Part shown: positions 9,435 through 18,385 of the stretch, piece after piece | How positions within the stretch are numbered: the first letter of the stretch is position 1 | Layout: every line of letters begins with the position of its first letter | DNA from: Caccoplasma sp905210875 | GTDB lineage: Bacteria; Bacteroidota; Bacteroidia; Bacteroidales; UBA11471 | Assembly: GCA_963931635.1 (NCBI GenBank) | Contig: OZ007034.1 | Location: 372,001-436,000 of the forward strand | Reading direction: 5' to 3' | Length of the DNA: 64,000 nt | Program-made: the position numbers and the translations under genes | Notes under the pieces: model-generated | Seen by the model: the letters and a program-made list of their open reading frames with translations, nothing else | Database searches by the model: none | Told to the model about the DNA's origin: nothing

Positions 9435-10619
9435 ATGAAACAATTTCTATTTTTATTGGCTACCAGCGTAGCCATATGCACAGGTTGCGCCCATAATCAC
9501 AACCACGACCACGAAACGACCGACCCCCACAATCACTTGGCCAGTGAAAACCACGACCCGCATGCCGGAGAAGCTGTCGAAGAGACCGGCCACCACGATG
9601 AAATCATATTTCCGACCGAGCAGGCTGCCCGCACCGACTTCGAGGTACAGACTGTCAAAGAATCCTATTTTGCTCCTATCATTCATTGTAGCGGCGAAAT
9701 CACCAACAGCCCCAATGATCAGAGGTTTCTCTATGCTCCGGTGAATGGCATTGTCATATTCGGCGACCAGAATCCGGCCGAAGGTGTCGGTGTAACACCC
9801 TGTGAAACACTGTTCTACATATCGACTCGCGGATTGGCTTCGGGCAATGCCGTCGTCAAAGCCCAAGCCGCTTATGAAAAAGCCCGGGCCGACTACGAAC
9901 GGGTACAGGCTCTGCAAACCGACCACATCGTTTCTCAGAAAGAGGTGGATGCCGCCCGAGCCGAGTTTCTGCGCGCCGAAGCCGAATACTTACCTTTGGC
10001 CTCAGAGAGCAAACAGGGAGTGCCGGTAAAAGTTCCTCAAAGTGGATATCTCACCCAACTCACCGTCAATGCCGGACAATATGTCGAGGCCGGTACACCG
10101 CTGACCGCTGTAACGACCAACCGACGGTTACGACTTACAGCCGAAGTACCGCAACGGTACTACAATCGCCTCGCCGACATGACCAATGCCTACTTCTCGA
10201 CCGAAGCGTCCGACTCAACCTTCACTGTTTCTGAACTCAACGGCCGCCGACTCTCGATAGGCCGCAGCACGGCCGCCGGGTCAACGCTCATACCGGTAAC
10301 TTTTGAATTTGACAATCCCGGCGACCTGGTATCGGGTCTCTATGCCGAGGTGGCATTGAGCGGCAAGTCCCGCGAAAAAGCCATCGTCCTCCCTTTATCG
10401 GCCCTGACCGAAGCGCAAGGCATATACTATGTATATGTGCAGCTCGACGAAGAGGGTTACCAGCGGCGCGAGGTAACCGTCGGCGACAACAACGGGCGTG
10501 AAGTAACCATCACAGCGGGATTGCAACCCGGCGAACGGGTCGTCACCCGCGGAGCCGTACAGGTAAAAATGGCAGCCGCTTCGGGAACCATTCCTCACGG
10601 ACATACACATAACCACTAA
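9435..10619 (+). CDS. CzcB/CusB-like periplasmic adaptor of an RND metal efflux pump
   Basis: Membrane-fusion subunit that links the inner-membrane RND pump to the outer-membrane channel. The lipobox ends ICTGC with the acylated Cys at residue 18. Residues about 20-55 are packed with His, Asp and Glu (NHNHDHETTDPHNH and more), a likely metal-binding tail. A coiled-coil hairpin (about 140-190, AAYEKARADYERVQAL and EVDAARAEFLRAEAEY) and lipoyl/beta-barrel parts follow, ending in GLQPGERVVTRGAVQVK. A second His cluster (HGHTHNH) is at the C-terminus. 394 residues is normal for the family. It is 12 bp before the pump gene. The ion may be Zn, Co, Cd, Cu or Ag; sequence alone does not decide. Confidence 0.92.
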   Translation: MKQFLFLLATSVAICTGCAHNHNHDHETTDPHNHLASENHDPHAGEAVEETGHHDEIIFPTEQAARTDFEVQTVKESYFAPIIHCSGEITNSPNDQRFLYAPVNGIVIFGDQNPAEGVGVTPCETLFYISTRGLASGNAVVKAQAAYEKARADYERVQALQTDHIVSQKEVDAARAEFLRAEAEYLPLASESKQGVPVKVPQSGYLTQLTVNAGQYVEAGTPLTAVTTNRRLRLTAEVPQRYYNRLADMTNAYFSTEASDSTFTVSELNGRRLSIGRSTAAGSTLIPVTFEFDNPGDLVSGLYAEVALSGKSREKAIVLPLSALTEAQGIYYVYVQLDEEGYQRREVTVGDNNGREVTITAGLQPGERVVTRGAVQVKMAAASGTIPHGHTHNH

Positions 10620-10631
10620 ACCGTTACCACC

Positions 10632-13600
10632 ATGCTCAATAAAATCATAAACTTCTCTCTTCACAACAGGCTGCTGATTGTTGCCGTTGCCGTACTGCTC
10701 ACGGTAACGGGCATCTACACAGCCTCACGCATGGAGGTCGACGTGTTTCCCGACCTGAACGCCCCCACCGTGGTCGTCATGACCGAAGCACCCGGCATGG
10801 CCACCGAAGAGGTGGAACGCACGGTGACGTTTGTCATCGAAACAGCCTTGAACGGAGCCACGGATGTGCGCCGGGTACGCTCTGCTTCGACCAACGGATT
10901 TTCGGTCGTGTGGATAGAATTCGACTGGAACACCGACATCTACCTGGCCCGGCAGATTGTGTCGGAAAAACTCGCCTCCATCGGCGAACAGCTTCCCACC
11001 ACAGCCGGACAGCCCACTCTGGGCCCCCAATCGTCGATACTCGGCGAAATCCTCATCGTAGGGCTCACCTCCGACTCGCTGTCGATGCAGGAGTTGCGCA
11101 CGATTGCCGACTGGACCATTCGTCCCCGCCTGCTCTCGACAGGTGGTGTGGCACAAGTATCGGTCATCGGCGGCGACCTTAAAGAGTATCAGATACAGTT
11201 GTCGACCGAGCGTATGCGCCGCTACGGCGTTTCATTGTCCGAGATTCTGGCTGCCACTCGCGACATGAACCTCAACGCCTCGGGCGGTGTCATCTATGAA
11301 TACGGTAACGAATATGTCGTGCGTGGCATGGTGGCCGACCGCGATGCCAGCGACATTGCCAAAGGGTTTATCAAATTTTCGGAAAGCGGCGAGCCCATCG
11401 TATTGAGCGATGTGGCCGATGTAGTTATCGGCAACAAGTCGCCCAAACTCGGTGTCGCATCGGAACGCGGCTGCCCGGCCGTACTTATTACCGTCACCAA
11501 ACAGCCGGCCACCAACACGCTGGAACTGACCGAACAACTCGACAACACACTCGCCGAATTGCAAAAAACGCTGCCCGAAGTGCATATATCGACCGATATT
11601 TTCAGACAGTCGCGCTTTATCGAGAGTTCTATCGACAACATCACCCACTCGCTGTGGGAAGGCGCCCTGTTTGTCGTCGTCGTACTCTTCTTCTTCCTCA
11701 TGAACGGACGGGTTACCATTATCTCGCTCGTTGCCCTGCCACTGTCACTGCTCACCGCCATTCTCACGCTGAAAGGATTGGGGTTCACCATCAACACGAT
11801 GAGTCTCGGCGGTATGGCCATCGCCATAGGTTCGCTGGTCGACGACGCCATTATCGATGTGGAAAATGTCTATAAGAGACTGCGCGAGAATCATGCCCTG
11901 CCCAAGGAGCAACGTCGACCCGTACTGCAAGTGGTCTACGATGCATCGCGTGAGATTCGTACTTCGATTGTACACGCCACCATCATCACCATCGTGGCAT
12001 TTGTTCCCCTCTTCTTCCTCAGCGGTATGGAAGGCCGCATGCTGCGCCCGCTGGGCATCTCGTTCATCGTCTCGCTCTTTGCCTCGATGGTAGTGGCCGT
12101 AACCCTCACACCCGTCATGTGCAGCTACATGCTCACCCCGGAAAAGACCTTGCGAAATCATCAGAACGAGGCACCGCTGTCGCGCTTTCTCAAAAGAATC
12201 TATCGTCGTGCCCTGCAAGGAGCCTTGCGACACGGCCGCCTGATCATAGGTGGAGCCGTGGCCCTTTTCATCGGTGCCGTCATATTGTATACCACGCTGG
12301 GCAGCAGCTTCCTGCCGCCTTTCAACGAAGGCTCTCTCACCGTCAATGTGAGCACCTTGCCGGGCATCTCGCTTGACGAGTCGGACAAGATAGGGCGTAT
12401 GGCCGAAGAGATTTTGCTCGAAATTCCCGAAATACAGACCGTGGCCCGAAAAACCGGACGGGCCGAACTCGATGAACATGCCCTCGGCGTGAACACCTCG
12501 GAGATAGAGGCTCCTTTTGTTCTCGACAAGCGGAGCCGCGAAGAATTTTTGGCCGACGTTCGCGCCCGACTCGGTGCCATAAAAGGCATCGACTTGGAAA
12601 TAGGGCAACCCATCTCCCACCGCATCGATGCCATGCTCTCGGGTACACAGGCCAACATCGCCATCAAGCTCTTCGGCGAAGACCTGAACAAGATGTATGC
12701 CCTTGGACAAGACATCAAACGTGCCATCTCGACGGTCGAAGGTATCGCCGACGTAATGGTCGAACAGCAGGTCGAACGCTCCCAGTTGCAAATTATTCCC
12801 CGACGGGAAATGCTCGCCCGCTATGGCATATCCCTTGCCGACTTCTCGCAATGGGTGCGTGTGGCCCTTGACGGAGAAATCGTCTCGCAAATCTACGACG
12901 GAAACGCCACGTTCGACCTCACGGTGAAAGTCGGCGACGGACACAGCCGCACCATCGAGGAGACCGGCGACCTGCTGGTCGACACGGGCAACGGCGGGAA
13001 GGTGCCGCTAAGTCAGATAGCCGACATCGTATCGACATCGGGACCCAATGCCGTAAACCGGGAAAATGTAAAACGCAAAATCGTCGTCTCGGCCAATGTC
13101 ACTGGAGGCGATCTGGGCGGAGCCGTGGAAGCTATACGCTCGGCCATCGAAGCCAATGTCGCTCTGCCACAGGGCTACTACATCGAGTATGGAGGACAAT
13201 TTGAGAGCCAGCAATCGGCCGCACGCACCCTCTCCTTTGCCTCGGCCATAGCCCTGCTGGTCATCTTCCTGCTCCTCTTCCAGGAGTTCAAAAGTCTTTC
13301 CCTCTCGGGCATGATCATGATAAACCTGCCTCTTGCGCTCATCGGCGGTGTAGCTGCCATCGCCATGACCTCCGGCGTAGTGAGCATACCGGCCATCATC
13401 GGATTTATCTCGCTGCTGGGTATCGCCGTGCGCAACGGCATCTTGCTGGTATCGCACTACGGGCAGTTGCGCAACGAAGGCATATCGTTGAAAGACAGCA
13501 TTGTACAGGGTTCTATCGACCGTCTCAACCCGATACTCATGACCTCGCTCTCGTCGGCACTTGCGCTCATACCTCTGGCATTGGGCGGCGACGTCAGCGG

Positions 13601-13727
13601 CAACGAGATACAGAGCCCCATGGCCAAGGTTATCCTCGGCGGCCTTATCAGTTCGACACTGCTCAATATCTTTGTCATACCCACCGTATACCTGTTTTTA
13701 AACTCAAAAAAAGAATCTCATGCGTAA
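10632..13727 (+). CDS. CzcA/CusA-type heavy-metal efflux RND transporter
   Basis: Proton-driven inner-membrane pump of the heavy-metal RND family, 1031 residues, the expected size. The first helix (about 12-30) is followed by a large periplasmic domain, a block of helices from about 335, a second periplasmic domain and a C-terminal helix block. Helix 4 carries the acidic motif GSLVDDA (residues 400-406, D404 and D405), the usual site of proton relay, followed by IIDVENVYKRLRE. The end of the gene overlaps the start of the outer-membrane factor gene by 8 bp (ATGCGTAA), which implies translational coupling. Confidence 0.95.
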   Translation: MLNKIINFSLHNRLLIVAVAVLLTVTGIYTASRMEVDVFPDLNAPTVVVMTEAPGMATEEVERTVTFVIETALNGATDVRRVRSASTNGFSVVWIEFDWNTDIYLARQIVSEKLASIGEQLPTTAGQPTLGPQSSILGEILIVGLTSDSLSMQELRTIADWTIRPRLLSTGGVAQVSVIGGDLKEYQIQLSTERMRRYGVSLSEILAATRDMNLNASGGVIYEYGNEYVVRGMVADRDASDIAKGFIKFSESGEPIVLSDVADVVIGNKSPKLGVASERGCPAVLITVTKQPATNTLELTEQLDNTLAELQKTLPEVHISTDIFRQSRFIESSIDNITHSLWEGALFVVVVLFFFLMNGRVTIISLVALPLSLLTAILTLKGLGFTINTMSLGGMAIAIGSLVDDAIIDVENVYKRLRENHALPKEQRRPVLQVVYDASREIRTSIVHATIITIVAFVPLFFLSGMEGRMLRPLGISFIVSLFASMVVAVTLTPVMCSYMLTPEKTLRNHQNEAPLSRFLKRIYRRALQGALRHGRLIIGGAVALFIGAVILYTTLGSSFLPPFNEGSLTVNVSTLPGISLDESDKIGRMAEEILLEIPEIQTVARKTGRAELDEHALGVNTSEIEAPFVLDKRSREEFLADVRARLGAIKGIDLEIGQPISHRIDAMLSGTQANIAIKLFGEDLNKMYALGQDIKRAISTVEGIADVMVEQQVERSQLQIIPRREMLARYGISLADFSQWVRVALDGEIVSQIYDGNATFDLTVKVGDGHSRTIEETGDLLVDTGNGGKVPLSQIADIVSTSGPNAVNRENVKRKIVVSANVTGGDLGGAVEAIRSAIEANVALPQGYYIEYGGQFESQQSAARTLSFASAIALLVIFLLLFQEFKSLSLSGMIMINLPLALIGGVAAIAMTSGVVSIPAIIGFISLLGIAVRNGILLVSHYGQLRNEGISLKDSIVQGSIDRLNPILMTSLSSALALIPLALGGDVSGNEIQSPMAKVILGGLISSTLLNIFVIPTVYLFLNSKKESHA

Positions 13728-14895
13728 ATTATTCATCAGCGTCCTGCTCATCGCATTGCTTGGTCCGACCCAAGCCCAAAACATCGACGGCATACTGCGC
13801 GACATCGAAGTAAACAACGCTTCGCTGCGGGCCCAGAAAAGCCTGGACAAGGCTCAGCGCCTCGAACTGCGGGCCGGGAATATGCCCGAAGGACCGGAAG
13901 TAGAGTATATGCACTCGTGGGACCGTAACAGCTCGGCAACCATATCGGAAATAAACGTAACCCAAGGATTCGACTTTCCGACAGCCTACATTGCCCGACG
14001 CAAAGCGGTACTGGCTCAGGAAGAACAACTGGGTCACGAACTGAATACATTCCGACAGGAGATTCTGCTCGAAGCCAAACTGCTCTGCATCGACATCATT
14101 GCCCTGCGGCAAGAATACCATCTGCTGGAAATGCGTACCGCCAACACCCGCCGCATGGCCACTGCCATGCAACGGGCACTGGAAAAAGGGGAAATATCGA
14201 CCCTCGAAAAGAATCGTGGAGATATTGAACTGGCCAATATGCAGAACCTGCTGGGGTTGAAAAAAATCGAACTCGAAAGTGCGCTCGAACGTCTTCAAAA
14301 CCTCAACGGCGGAAAGGCGGTCGCACTGGACGACTCTACCTTTTCGATGCCCGAAGAGGTGCTGCCGTTTGAGGTTATGAAGCAGGAGTATGAATGCCGC
14401 GCCCCGCAACTGCTCTCGCTCATGGCGGAGAAAAAGAGTGCCGAGGCCGGACTGAAAGTGAGCCGCTCGGGTGCCCTTCCCGGTATTGCCGTAGGGTATC
14501 ACCACGAGATAGGGGGCGAAGAGAAACTCAACGGCATCATCGTCGGCATATCGCTGCCCCTGTGGAAAAGCCATCGGGAAATCAAACGGGCCAAAGCACA
14601 GATTGAATATGCCGACGCCCAGCTCGAAAGTGTACGCATCGACCAACTCTCTACACTGAAAGAGCTTTATGGCCGGTACCATACACTGAAAACGACATTT
14701 GAAGCACTCGTGCGCATCGACCTGCAACAGAAACCGGCCTTGCAACACATTACCAAAGCTTACCGCACGGGCATTCTCAACGAGACCGATTTCCTAAGCG
14801 AAGTCAATGCCCTCTACGAAGTTAAGGAGCAACGCATCGCTATCGAACGCGACCTGCACAAGGTCGTTGCTCAAATCAACGCACTGAATCTTTAA
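13720..14895 (+). CDS. CzcC-like TolC-family outer-membrane efflux protein
   Basis: Outer-membrane channel partner of the efflux pump. A signal peptide (MRKLFISVLLIALLGPTQAQ) precedes 370 residues of mostly alpha-helical, coiled-coil-rich sequence with two repeats typical of OEP proteins, such as EVNNASLRAQKSLDKAQ early and QIEYADAQLESVRIDQL late. A terminal repeat segment AYRTGILNETDFLSEVNALYEVK is characteristic. The gene is the last of the operon and is followed by a strong hairpin. Confidence 0.9.
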   Translation: MRKLFISVLLIALLGPTQAQNIDGILRDIEVNNASLRAQKSLDKAQRLELRAGNMPEGPEVEYMHSWDRNSSATISEINVTQGFDFPTAYIARRKAVLAQEEQLGHELNTFRQEILLEAKLLCIDIIALRQEYHLLEMRTANTRRMATAMQRALEKGEISTLEKNRGDIELANMQNLLGLKKIELESALERLQNLNGGKAVALDDSTFSMPEEVLPFEVMKQEYECRAPQLLSLMAEKKSAEAGLKVSRSGALPGIAVGYHHEIGGEEKLNGIIVGISLPLWKSHREIKRAKAQIEYADAQLESVRIDQLSTLKELYGRYHTLKTTFEALVRIDLQQKPALQHITKAYRTGILNETDFLSEVNALYEVKEQRIAIERDLHKVVAQINALNL

Positions 14896-14910
14896 TGTAT
14901 CTCTCAATCC

Positions 14911-14946
14911 ACGACAAGGGGCAGAATGTTTTATGCCCCTTGTCGT
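14911..14946 (+). terminator. Terminator of the metal-efflux operon
   Basis: A perfect 13-bp stem (left arm 14911-14923, right arm 14934-14946, sequence ACGACAAGGGGCA and its complement) with a 10-base loop, 16 bases after the stop of the czcC-like gene. Only a short T run follows, so termination efficiency is uncertain. Confidence 0.7.
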
Positions 14947-14985
14947 TTGCAAGGTTTCCCGCCGACTACTTACCATGCCTTTGGC

Positions 14986-15162
14986 TATCTTTATAGAAGA
15001 CAGGAGGCGGCTCGGCTCAGGCAATGACGAAATCTTCGCTTTCTCCCCCACTCTGCTCTCGCCTTTCGCTATCTTTTCAGAAGACAGGAGGCGGCTCGGC
15101 CCAGGCAATGACGAAATCTTCGCTTTCTCCTTGCCTCTGCTCTCGCCTTTCGCTATCTTTGT
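14986..15162 (+). repeat. 84-bp tandem intergenic repeat, two full units plus the end of a third
   Basis: Units run 14995-15078 and 15079-15162, and the end of a more degenerate unit lies at 14986-14994. Each unit begins AGAAGACAGGAGGCGGCTCG and ends CTCGCCTTTCGCTATCTTT. The TATCTTTN element recurs at 14986, 15070 and 15154, exactly 84 bases apart; the last copy is TATCTTTG and serves as the -7 box of the next gene. Related units in the opposite orientation lie at 19541-19745 upstream of lpxB. The repeats do not encode a credible protein. Confidence 0.85.
15154..15161 (+). promoter_or_regulatory. -7 box of the ABC importer operon, supplied by the repeat
   Basis: TATCTTTG is a perfect -7 match at the end of the last repeat unit, 19 bases before the ATG at 15181. 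No cobalamin riboswitch elements were recognised in the preceding 285 bp. Confidence 0.6.
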
Positions 15163-15180
15163 CCATTCAATTTTCACACC

Positions 15181-16308
15181 ATGAATCTACCTCGCATACT
15201 CCTCTCCTGCTGCCTCTTGTTCGCGCTGTATGCAACCTCCTGCCGGGAGGGAAAGCCAAACGACGACGGCGGCGAGAAAATGGCAACGAAATATGCCGAA
15301 GGTTTCGAAGTAACCCGGTATGACGGCTACACGGTGGCCGAGCTGCGCGACCCGTGGGACACGACCCGCCTGCTGCACCGCTATGTGCTGGTCGATAAAA
15401 AGGCTGAACTGCCGACCGGTCTCCCCGACGGAACGCTGGTGCGCACACCGGTGGGCCGCATGATTGTCTACTCATCGGTACACGGCAGTATGCTCGACGC
15501 CCTGGGTGCCGCCCACGGTATTGTAGGCGTGTGTGAGTCGCAATACATCACCAACGCCACCCTGCGCGCCGGAATAGCCGGTCGACGCATCGTCGACGTG
15601 GGCAACTCCTTTGCTCCCGACGTGGAGAAAATCATCGCACTTGCTCCCGATGCCATCTTCACCTCTCCGTTTGAAAACTGCGGATACGGCCGCGTCGAGA
15701 AACTGAATGTTCCCCTCATCGAGTGTGCCGACTATATGGAGACCTCTCCGCTGGGTCGTGCCGAGTGGATACGTTTCATCGGACTGTTTGTCGGCCGGGA
15801 GGCCGAAGCCGACTCCCTGTTTCTCACCATCGAGAAAAGCTATGGCGACCTGCAACGCCGGGTCGAAGGGGTGACCCGGCGACCGACGGTTCTCTCGGAA
15901 AAGAAAACGGGCGCTACATGGTTTGTACCGGGCGGCGAGAGCTACATGGCCCGTCTTTTTGCCGATGCGGGGGCCGACTACCTGTGGAAAGACGACCGCC
16001 ACGCCGGGTCGTTGGCTCTGACCTTTGAATCGGTCTTCGACCGGGCCCGCGAAGCCGACTTCTGGCTCTTCAAATACTCGGCACCGAACGATATGACCCG
16101 GACGGCACTCATTGCCGAATATGCTCCGTATGACCGGTTCAAAGCGGTGGCCGACGGACAAGTGTTCGGCTGCAACCTCTCCCGCAACCACTTCTTCGAA
16201 GAGGTTCCGCTCCAGCCCGACCTGCTCCTCCGCGACTTTATCGGCATATTCCACCCCGGCCTCCTTCCCGACGATACACTCCGCTATTTTCACCGTTTAC
16301 AGCCATGA
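15181..16308 (+). CDS. Iron/cobalamin-type ABC transporter substrate-binding lipoprotein
   Basis: Periplasmic-side binding protein of the BtuF/FhuD type. The signal peptide ends in the lipobox LYATSC, Cys at residue 21. Family features include RMIVYSSVHGSMLDALGA, VDVGNSFAPDVEKIIALAPDAIFTSP split over two segments, and the later helix of the clamshell fold. 375 residues is usual for the Bacteroidota version. The stop overlaps the permease start (ATGA), so the three genes form a tight operon. The ligand could be a ferric chelate, haem or a corrinoid; nothing here decides. Confidence 0.88.
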   Translation: MNLPRILLSCCLLFALYATSCREGKPNDDGGEKMATKYAEGFEVTRYDGYTVAELRDPWDTTRLLHRYVLVDKKAELPTGLPDGTLVRTPVGRMIVYSSVHGSMLDALGAAHGIVGVCESQYITNATLRAGIAGRRIVDVGNSFAPDVEKIIALAPDAIFTSPFENCGYGRVEKLNVPLIECADYMETSPLGRAEWIRFIGLFVGREAEADSLFLTIEKSYGDLQRRVEGVTRRPTVLSEKKTGATWFVPGGESYMARLFADAGADYLWKDDRHAGSLALTFESVFDRAREADFWLFKYSAPNDMTRTALIAEYAPYDRFKAVADGQVFGCNLSRNHFFEEVPLQPDLLLRDFIGIFHPGLLPDDTLRYFHRLQP

Positions 16309-17330
16309 AACCCCGCACATTCCTCCTGTCTGCTGCCGCCCTCACCCTCATACTCATACTGGCCAACCTGGCCTGGGGCTCGGTAAAGATTCCGCTCGAC
16401 GCCGTTATCGACATCTGTCTGGGGCAAGAGGTGGAGAAAGAGAGCTGGTCGTTTATCGTCGTAGAGTCGCGGCTGCCGCAGGCGCTCACAGCTCTGCTGG
16501 CGGGAGCGTCGCTCGCCATTGCCGGCCTGCTGCTGCAAACGGCGTTTAACAACCCGCTGGCCGGCCCTTCGATTTTGGGAGTCAACTCCGGCGCCGGACT
16601 GGGCGTAGCCGTCGTCATGTTGCTGCTCGGCGGCAGTATCAGCGGCAACGGGTTCATGCTCTCGGGCACACTGGCAATGCTGGCCGGCGCCATGGCCGGT
16701 GCCATCGTCGTACTGGGGGTGATTATTGCCTTTGCCTCGATGGTAAAAAGCAACCTCATGCTGCTCATCATCGGTATCATGGTGGGATACATCACCTCAT
16801 CGGCCATATCGCTGCTCAACTTCTTCTCGACAACCGAAGGGGTATTCTCCTACACCATCTGGGGGCTGGGCGATTTCTCGGGCATCTCTACCGGACAGAT
16901 GCCGTTTTTTGCCACTGCGACACTGGCCGGCCTCTTCGGTGCCCTGCTGCTCATCAAGCCGCTCAATGCCCTGCTGCTCGGTGAACGCTATGCCGCCAAC
17001 CTCGGTGTCAACGTCAGACTCACCCGCGTGGGGCTGCTGCTATGTACCGGCTGGCTGACTGCCGTGGTTACGGCCTACTGCGGCCCCATATCGTTTATCG
17101 GACTGGCGGTGCCGCACATCGCCCGACTGCTGCTGCAATCGTCGGACCACCGCTGGGTCGTGCCGGCTACCATGCTCACCGGCAGCATCGTGGCGCTGCT
17201 GTGCAACCTGCTCTGCGTCTTGCCGGGCGACCTCGGCATTATCCCCCTTAACGCCGTAACGCCACTCTTCGGTGCGCCGGTAATTATCTATGTCATCGTG
17301 AACCAAAGGAAAATACAATATTTCAACTAA
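16305..17330 (+). CDS. FecCD-family ABC transporter permease
   Basis: Membrane permease of the BtuC/FecCD type, 341 residues with about ten helices. Hallmarks are SRLPQALTALLAGASLAIAG near residue 60, NPLAGPSILGVNSGAGLG near residue 85, and the C-terminal coupling region CGPISFIGLAVPHIARLL. The end (GAPVIIYVI) is typical. It overlaps its upstream neighbour by 4 bp and the ATPase gene by 1 bp. Confidence 0.93.
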   Translation: MKPRTFLLSAAALTLILILANLAWGSVKIPLDAVIDICLGQEVEKESWSFIVVESRLPQALTALLAGASLAIAGLLLQTAFNNPLAGPSILGVNSGAGLGVAVVMLLLGGSISGNGFMLSGTLAMLAGAMAGAIVVLGVIIAFASMVKSNLMLLIIGIMVGYITSSAISLLNFFSTTEGVFSYTIWGLGDFSGISTGQMPFFATATLAGLFGALLLIKPLNALLLGERYAANLGVNVRLTRVGLLLCTGWLTAVVTAYCGPISFIGLAVPHIARLLLQSSDHRWVVPATMLTGSIVALLCNLLCVLPGDLGIIPLNAVTPLFGAPVIIYVIVNQRKIQYFN

Positions 17331-18385
17331 TGAATACCACCGCTGTCATCGAAGGCCGCCGGGTAACGCTCGGTTATCGCGAAGGGAAAGAGAGGGTCGA
17401 GCTTTTTGCCGACGTGGATTTCTCGCTCTACCGGGGCGAACTGACGGCTCTGCTCGGCATCAACGGCGCCGGCAAGTCGACCCTGCTGCGCACCATGTCG
17501 GCCACCCAACCGTGTCTCAGCGGCGAGATTCTACTCGGCGGGGTAAACCTCGCTGACCTCTCCGAGCGCGAACGGGCCCAACGCATCGGGGTTGTGTTCA
17601 CCGAAAAACATCTGGCCGGCGGATTGCGGGTACACGAACTGGTGGCTCTGGGCCGCTACCCCTACACGGGATTTTTCGGGCGACTCGACCGCCACGACCG
17701 CGAACGGGTGGAGGAGGTCATGGTGCAGGCGGGTATCGCTCACAAACGCGATGCCTACCTCTCGCAACTCTCCGACGGCGAACGGCAGAAGGCTTTCATC
17801 GCCAAGGCGCTGGCCCAGGAGAGCGACGTGATACTGCTCGACGAGCCGACCGCCTTTCTCGACCTGCCCAGCCGCATCGAGACACTGATGCTGCTGCACC
17901 GTCTGGCCGAGGAGTGCGGAAAAACAATTCTCCTGTCGACCCACGATGTAGAGCAAGCTCTTGTGCTGGCCGACCGTCTGTGGCTGCTCTCGCCTCAATA
18001 CGGACTGGAATGTGGGGTTACCGAAGATATGATTCTTTCGGACCGTCTCGACCGCCTCTTTCCGTCGGAGTCCATACGGTTCGACCCCGAACACGGCAGC
18101 TACTACCCGCTCGTGCGCAGCGGCGCACCCGTCAGGCTGCGGGCCGGCAACGCCACCCTCCTGCACTGGGCCATCAACCTGCTGAACCGGAATGGATTTT
18201 CCTGTCTCATCGACAAGGAAGAGGCGACCTCCCCGGAAGAGAAGGCCGCCCGTAAAAGCGACAGTATTCCCGCTATTTCTATCGAAGCCTCCCACCGCAT
18301 CATTCTCACGACGGGAGAAGGGCATTGTGTACTCAACTCCTTCGAGGCCCTTGCCGATGCCATTAAGAGATTAAAGAGTGTCTAA
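17330..18385 (+). CDS. Iron/cobalamin-type ABC transporter ATP-binding protein with C-terminal extension
   Basis: ATPase of the importer. Walker A GINGAGKST is at 43-51, the signature is LSDGE (147-151, a variant of LSGGQ), Walker B VILLDEP is at 167-173 and the H-loop is STHD. About 90 extra residues follow the ATPase core (from about 250), with the stretch NATLLHWAINLLNRNGF and a terminal FEALADAIKRL. Such extensions occur in Bacteroidales relatives; their role is unknown. The gene ends in a 3-bp overlap with the convergent lpxB gene. Confidence 0.92.
   Translation: MNTTAVIEGRRVTLGYREGKERVELFADVDFSLYRGELTALLGINGAGKSTLLRTMSATQPCLSGEILLGGVNLADLSERERAQRIGVVFTEKHLAGGLRVHELVALGRYPYTGFFGRLDRHDRERVEEVMVQAGIAHKRDAYLSQLSDGERQKAFIAKALAQESDVILLDEPTAFLDLPSRIETLMLLHRLAEECGKTILLSTHDVEQALVLADRLWLLSPQYGLECGVTEDMILSDRLDRLFPSESIRFDPEHGSYYPLVRSGAPVRLRAGNATLLHWAINLLNRNGFSCLIDKEEATSPEEKAARKSDSIPAISIEASHRIILTTGEGHCVLNSFEALADAIKRLKSV

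Noticed and set aside
14986..15162. CRISPR array
   Set aside because: The units are 84 bp repeated end to end with no unique spacers, and no cas genes are present.
14794..15177. 127-codon minus-strand frame over the repeats
   Set aside because: It translates the repeat units (GKEKAKISSLPGPSRLLSS-like words recurring) and overlaps the czcC-like gene end; a repeat artefact.
14947..15180. Cobalamin riboswitch before the ABC importer
   Set aside because: No B12-box-like core was found, and the region is occupied by the 84-bp repeats.
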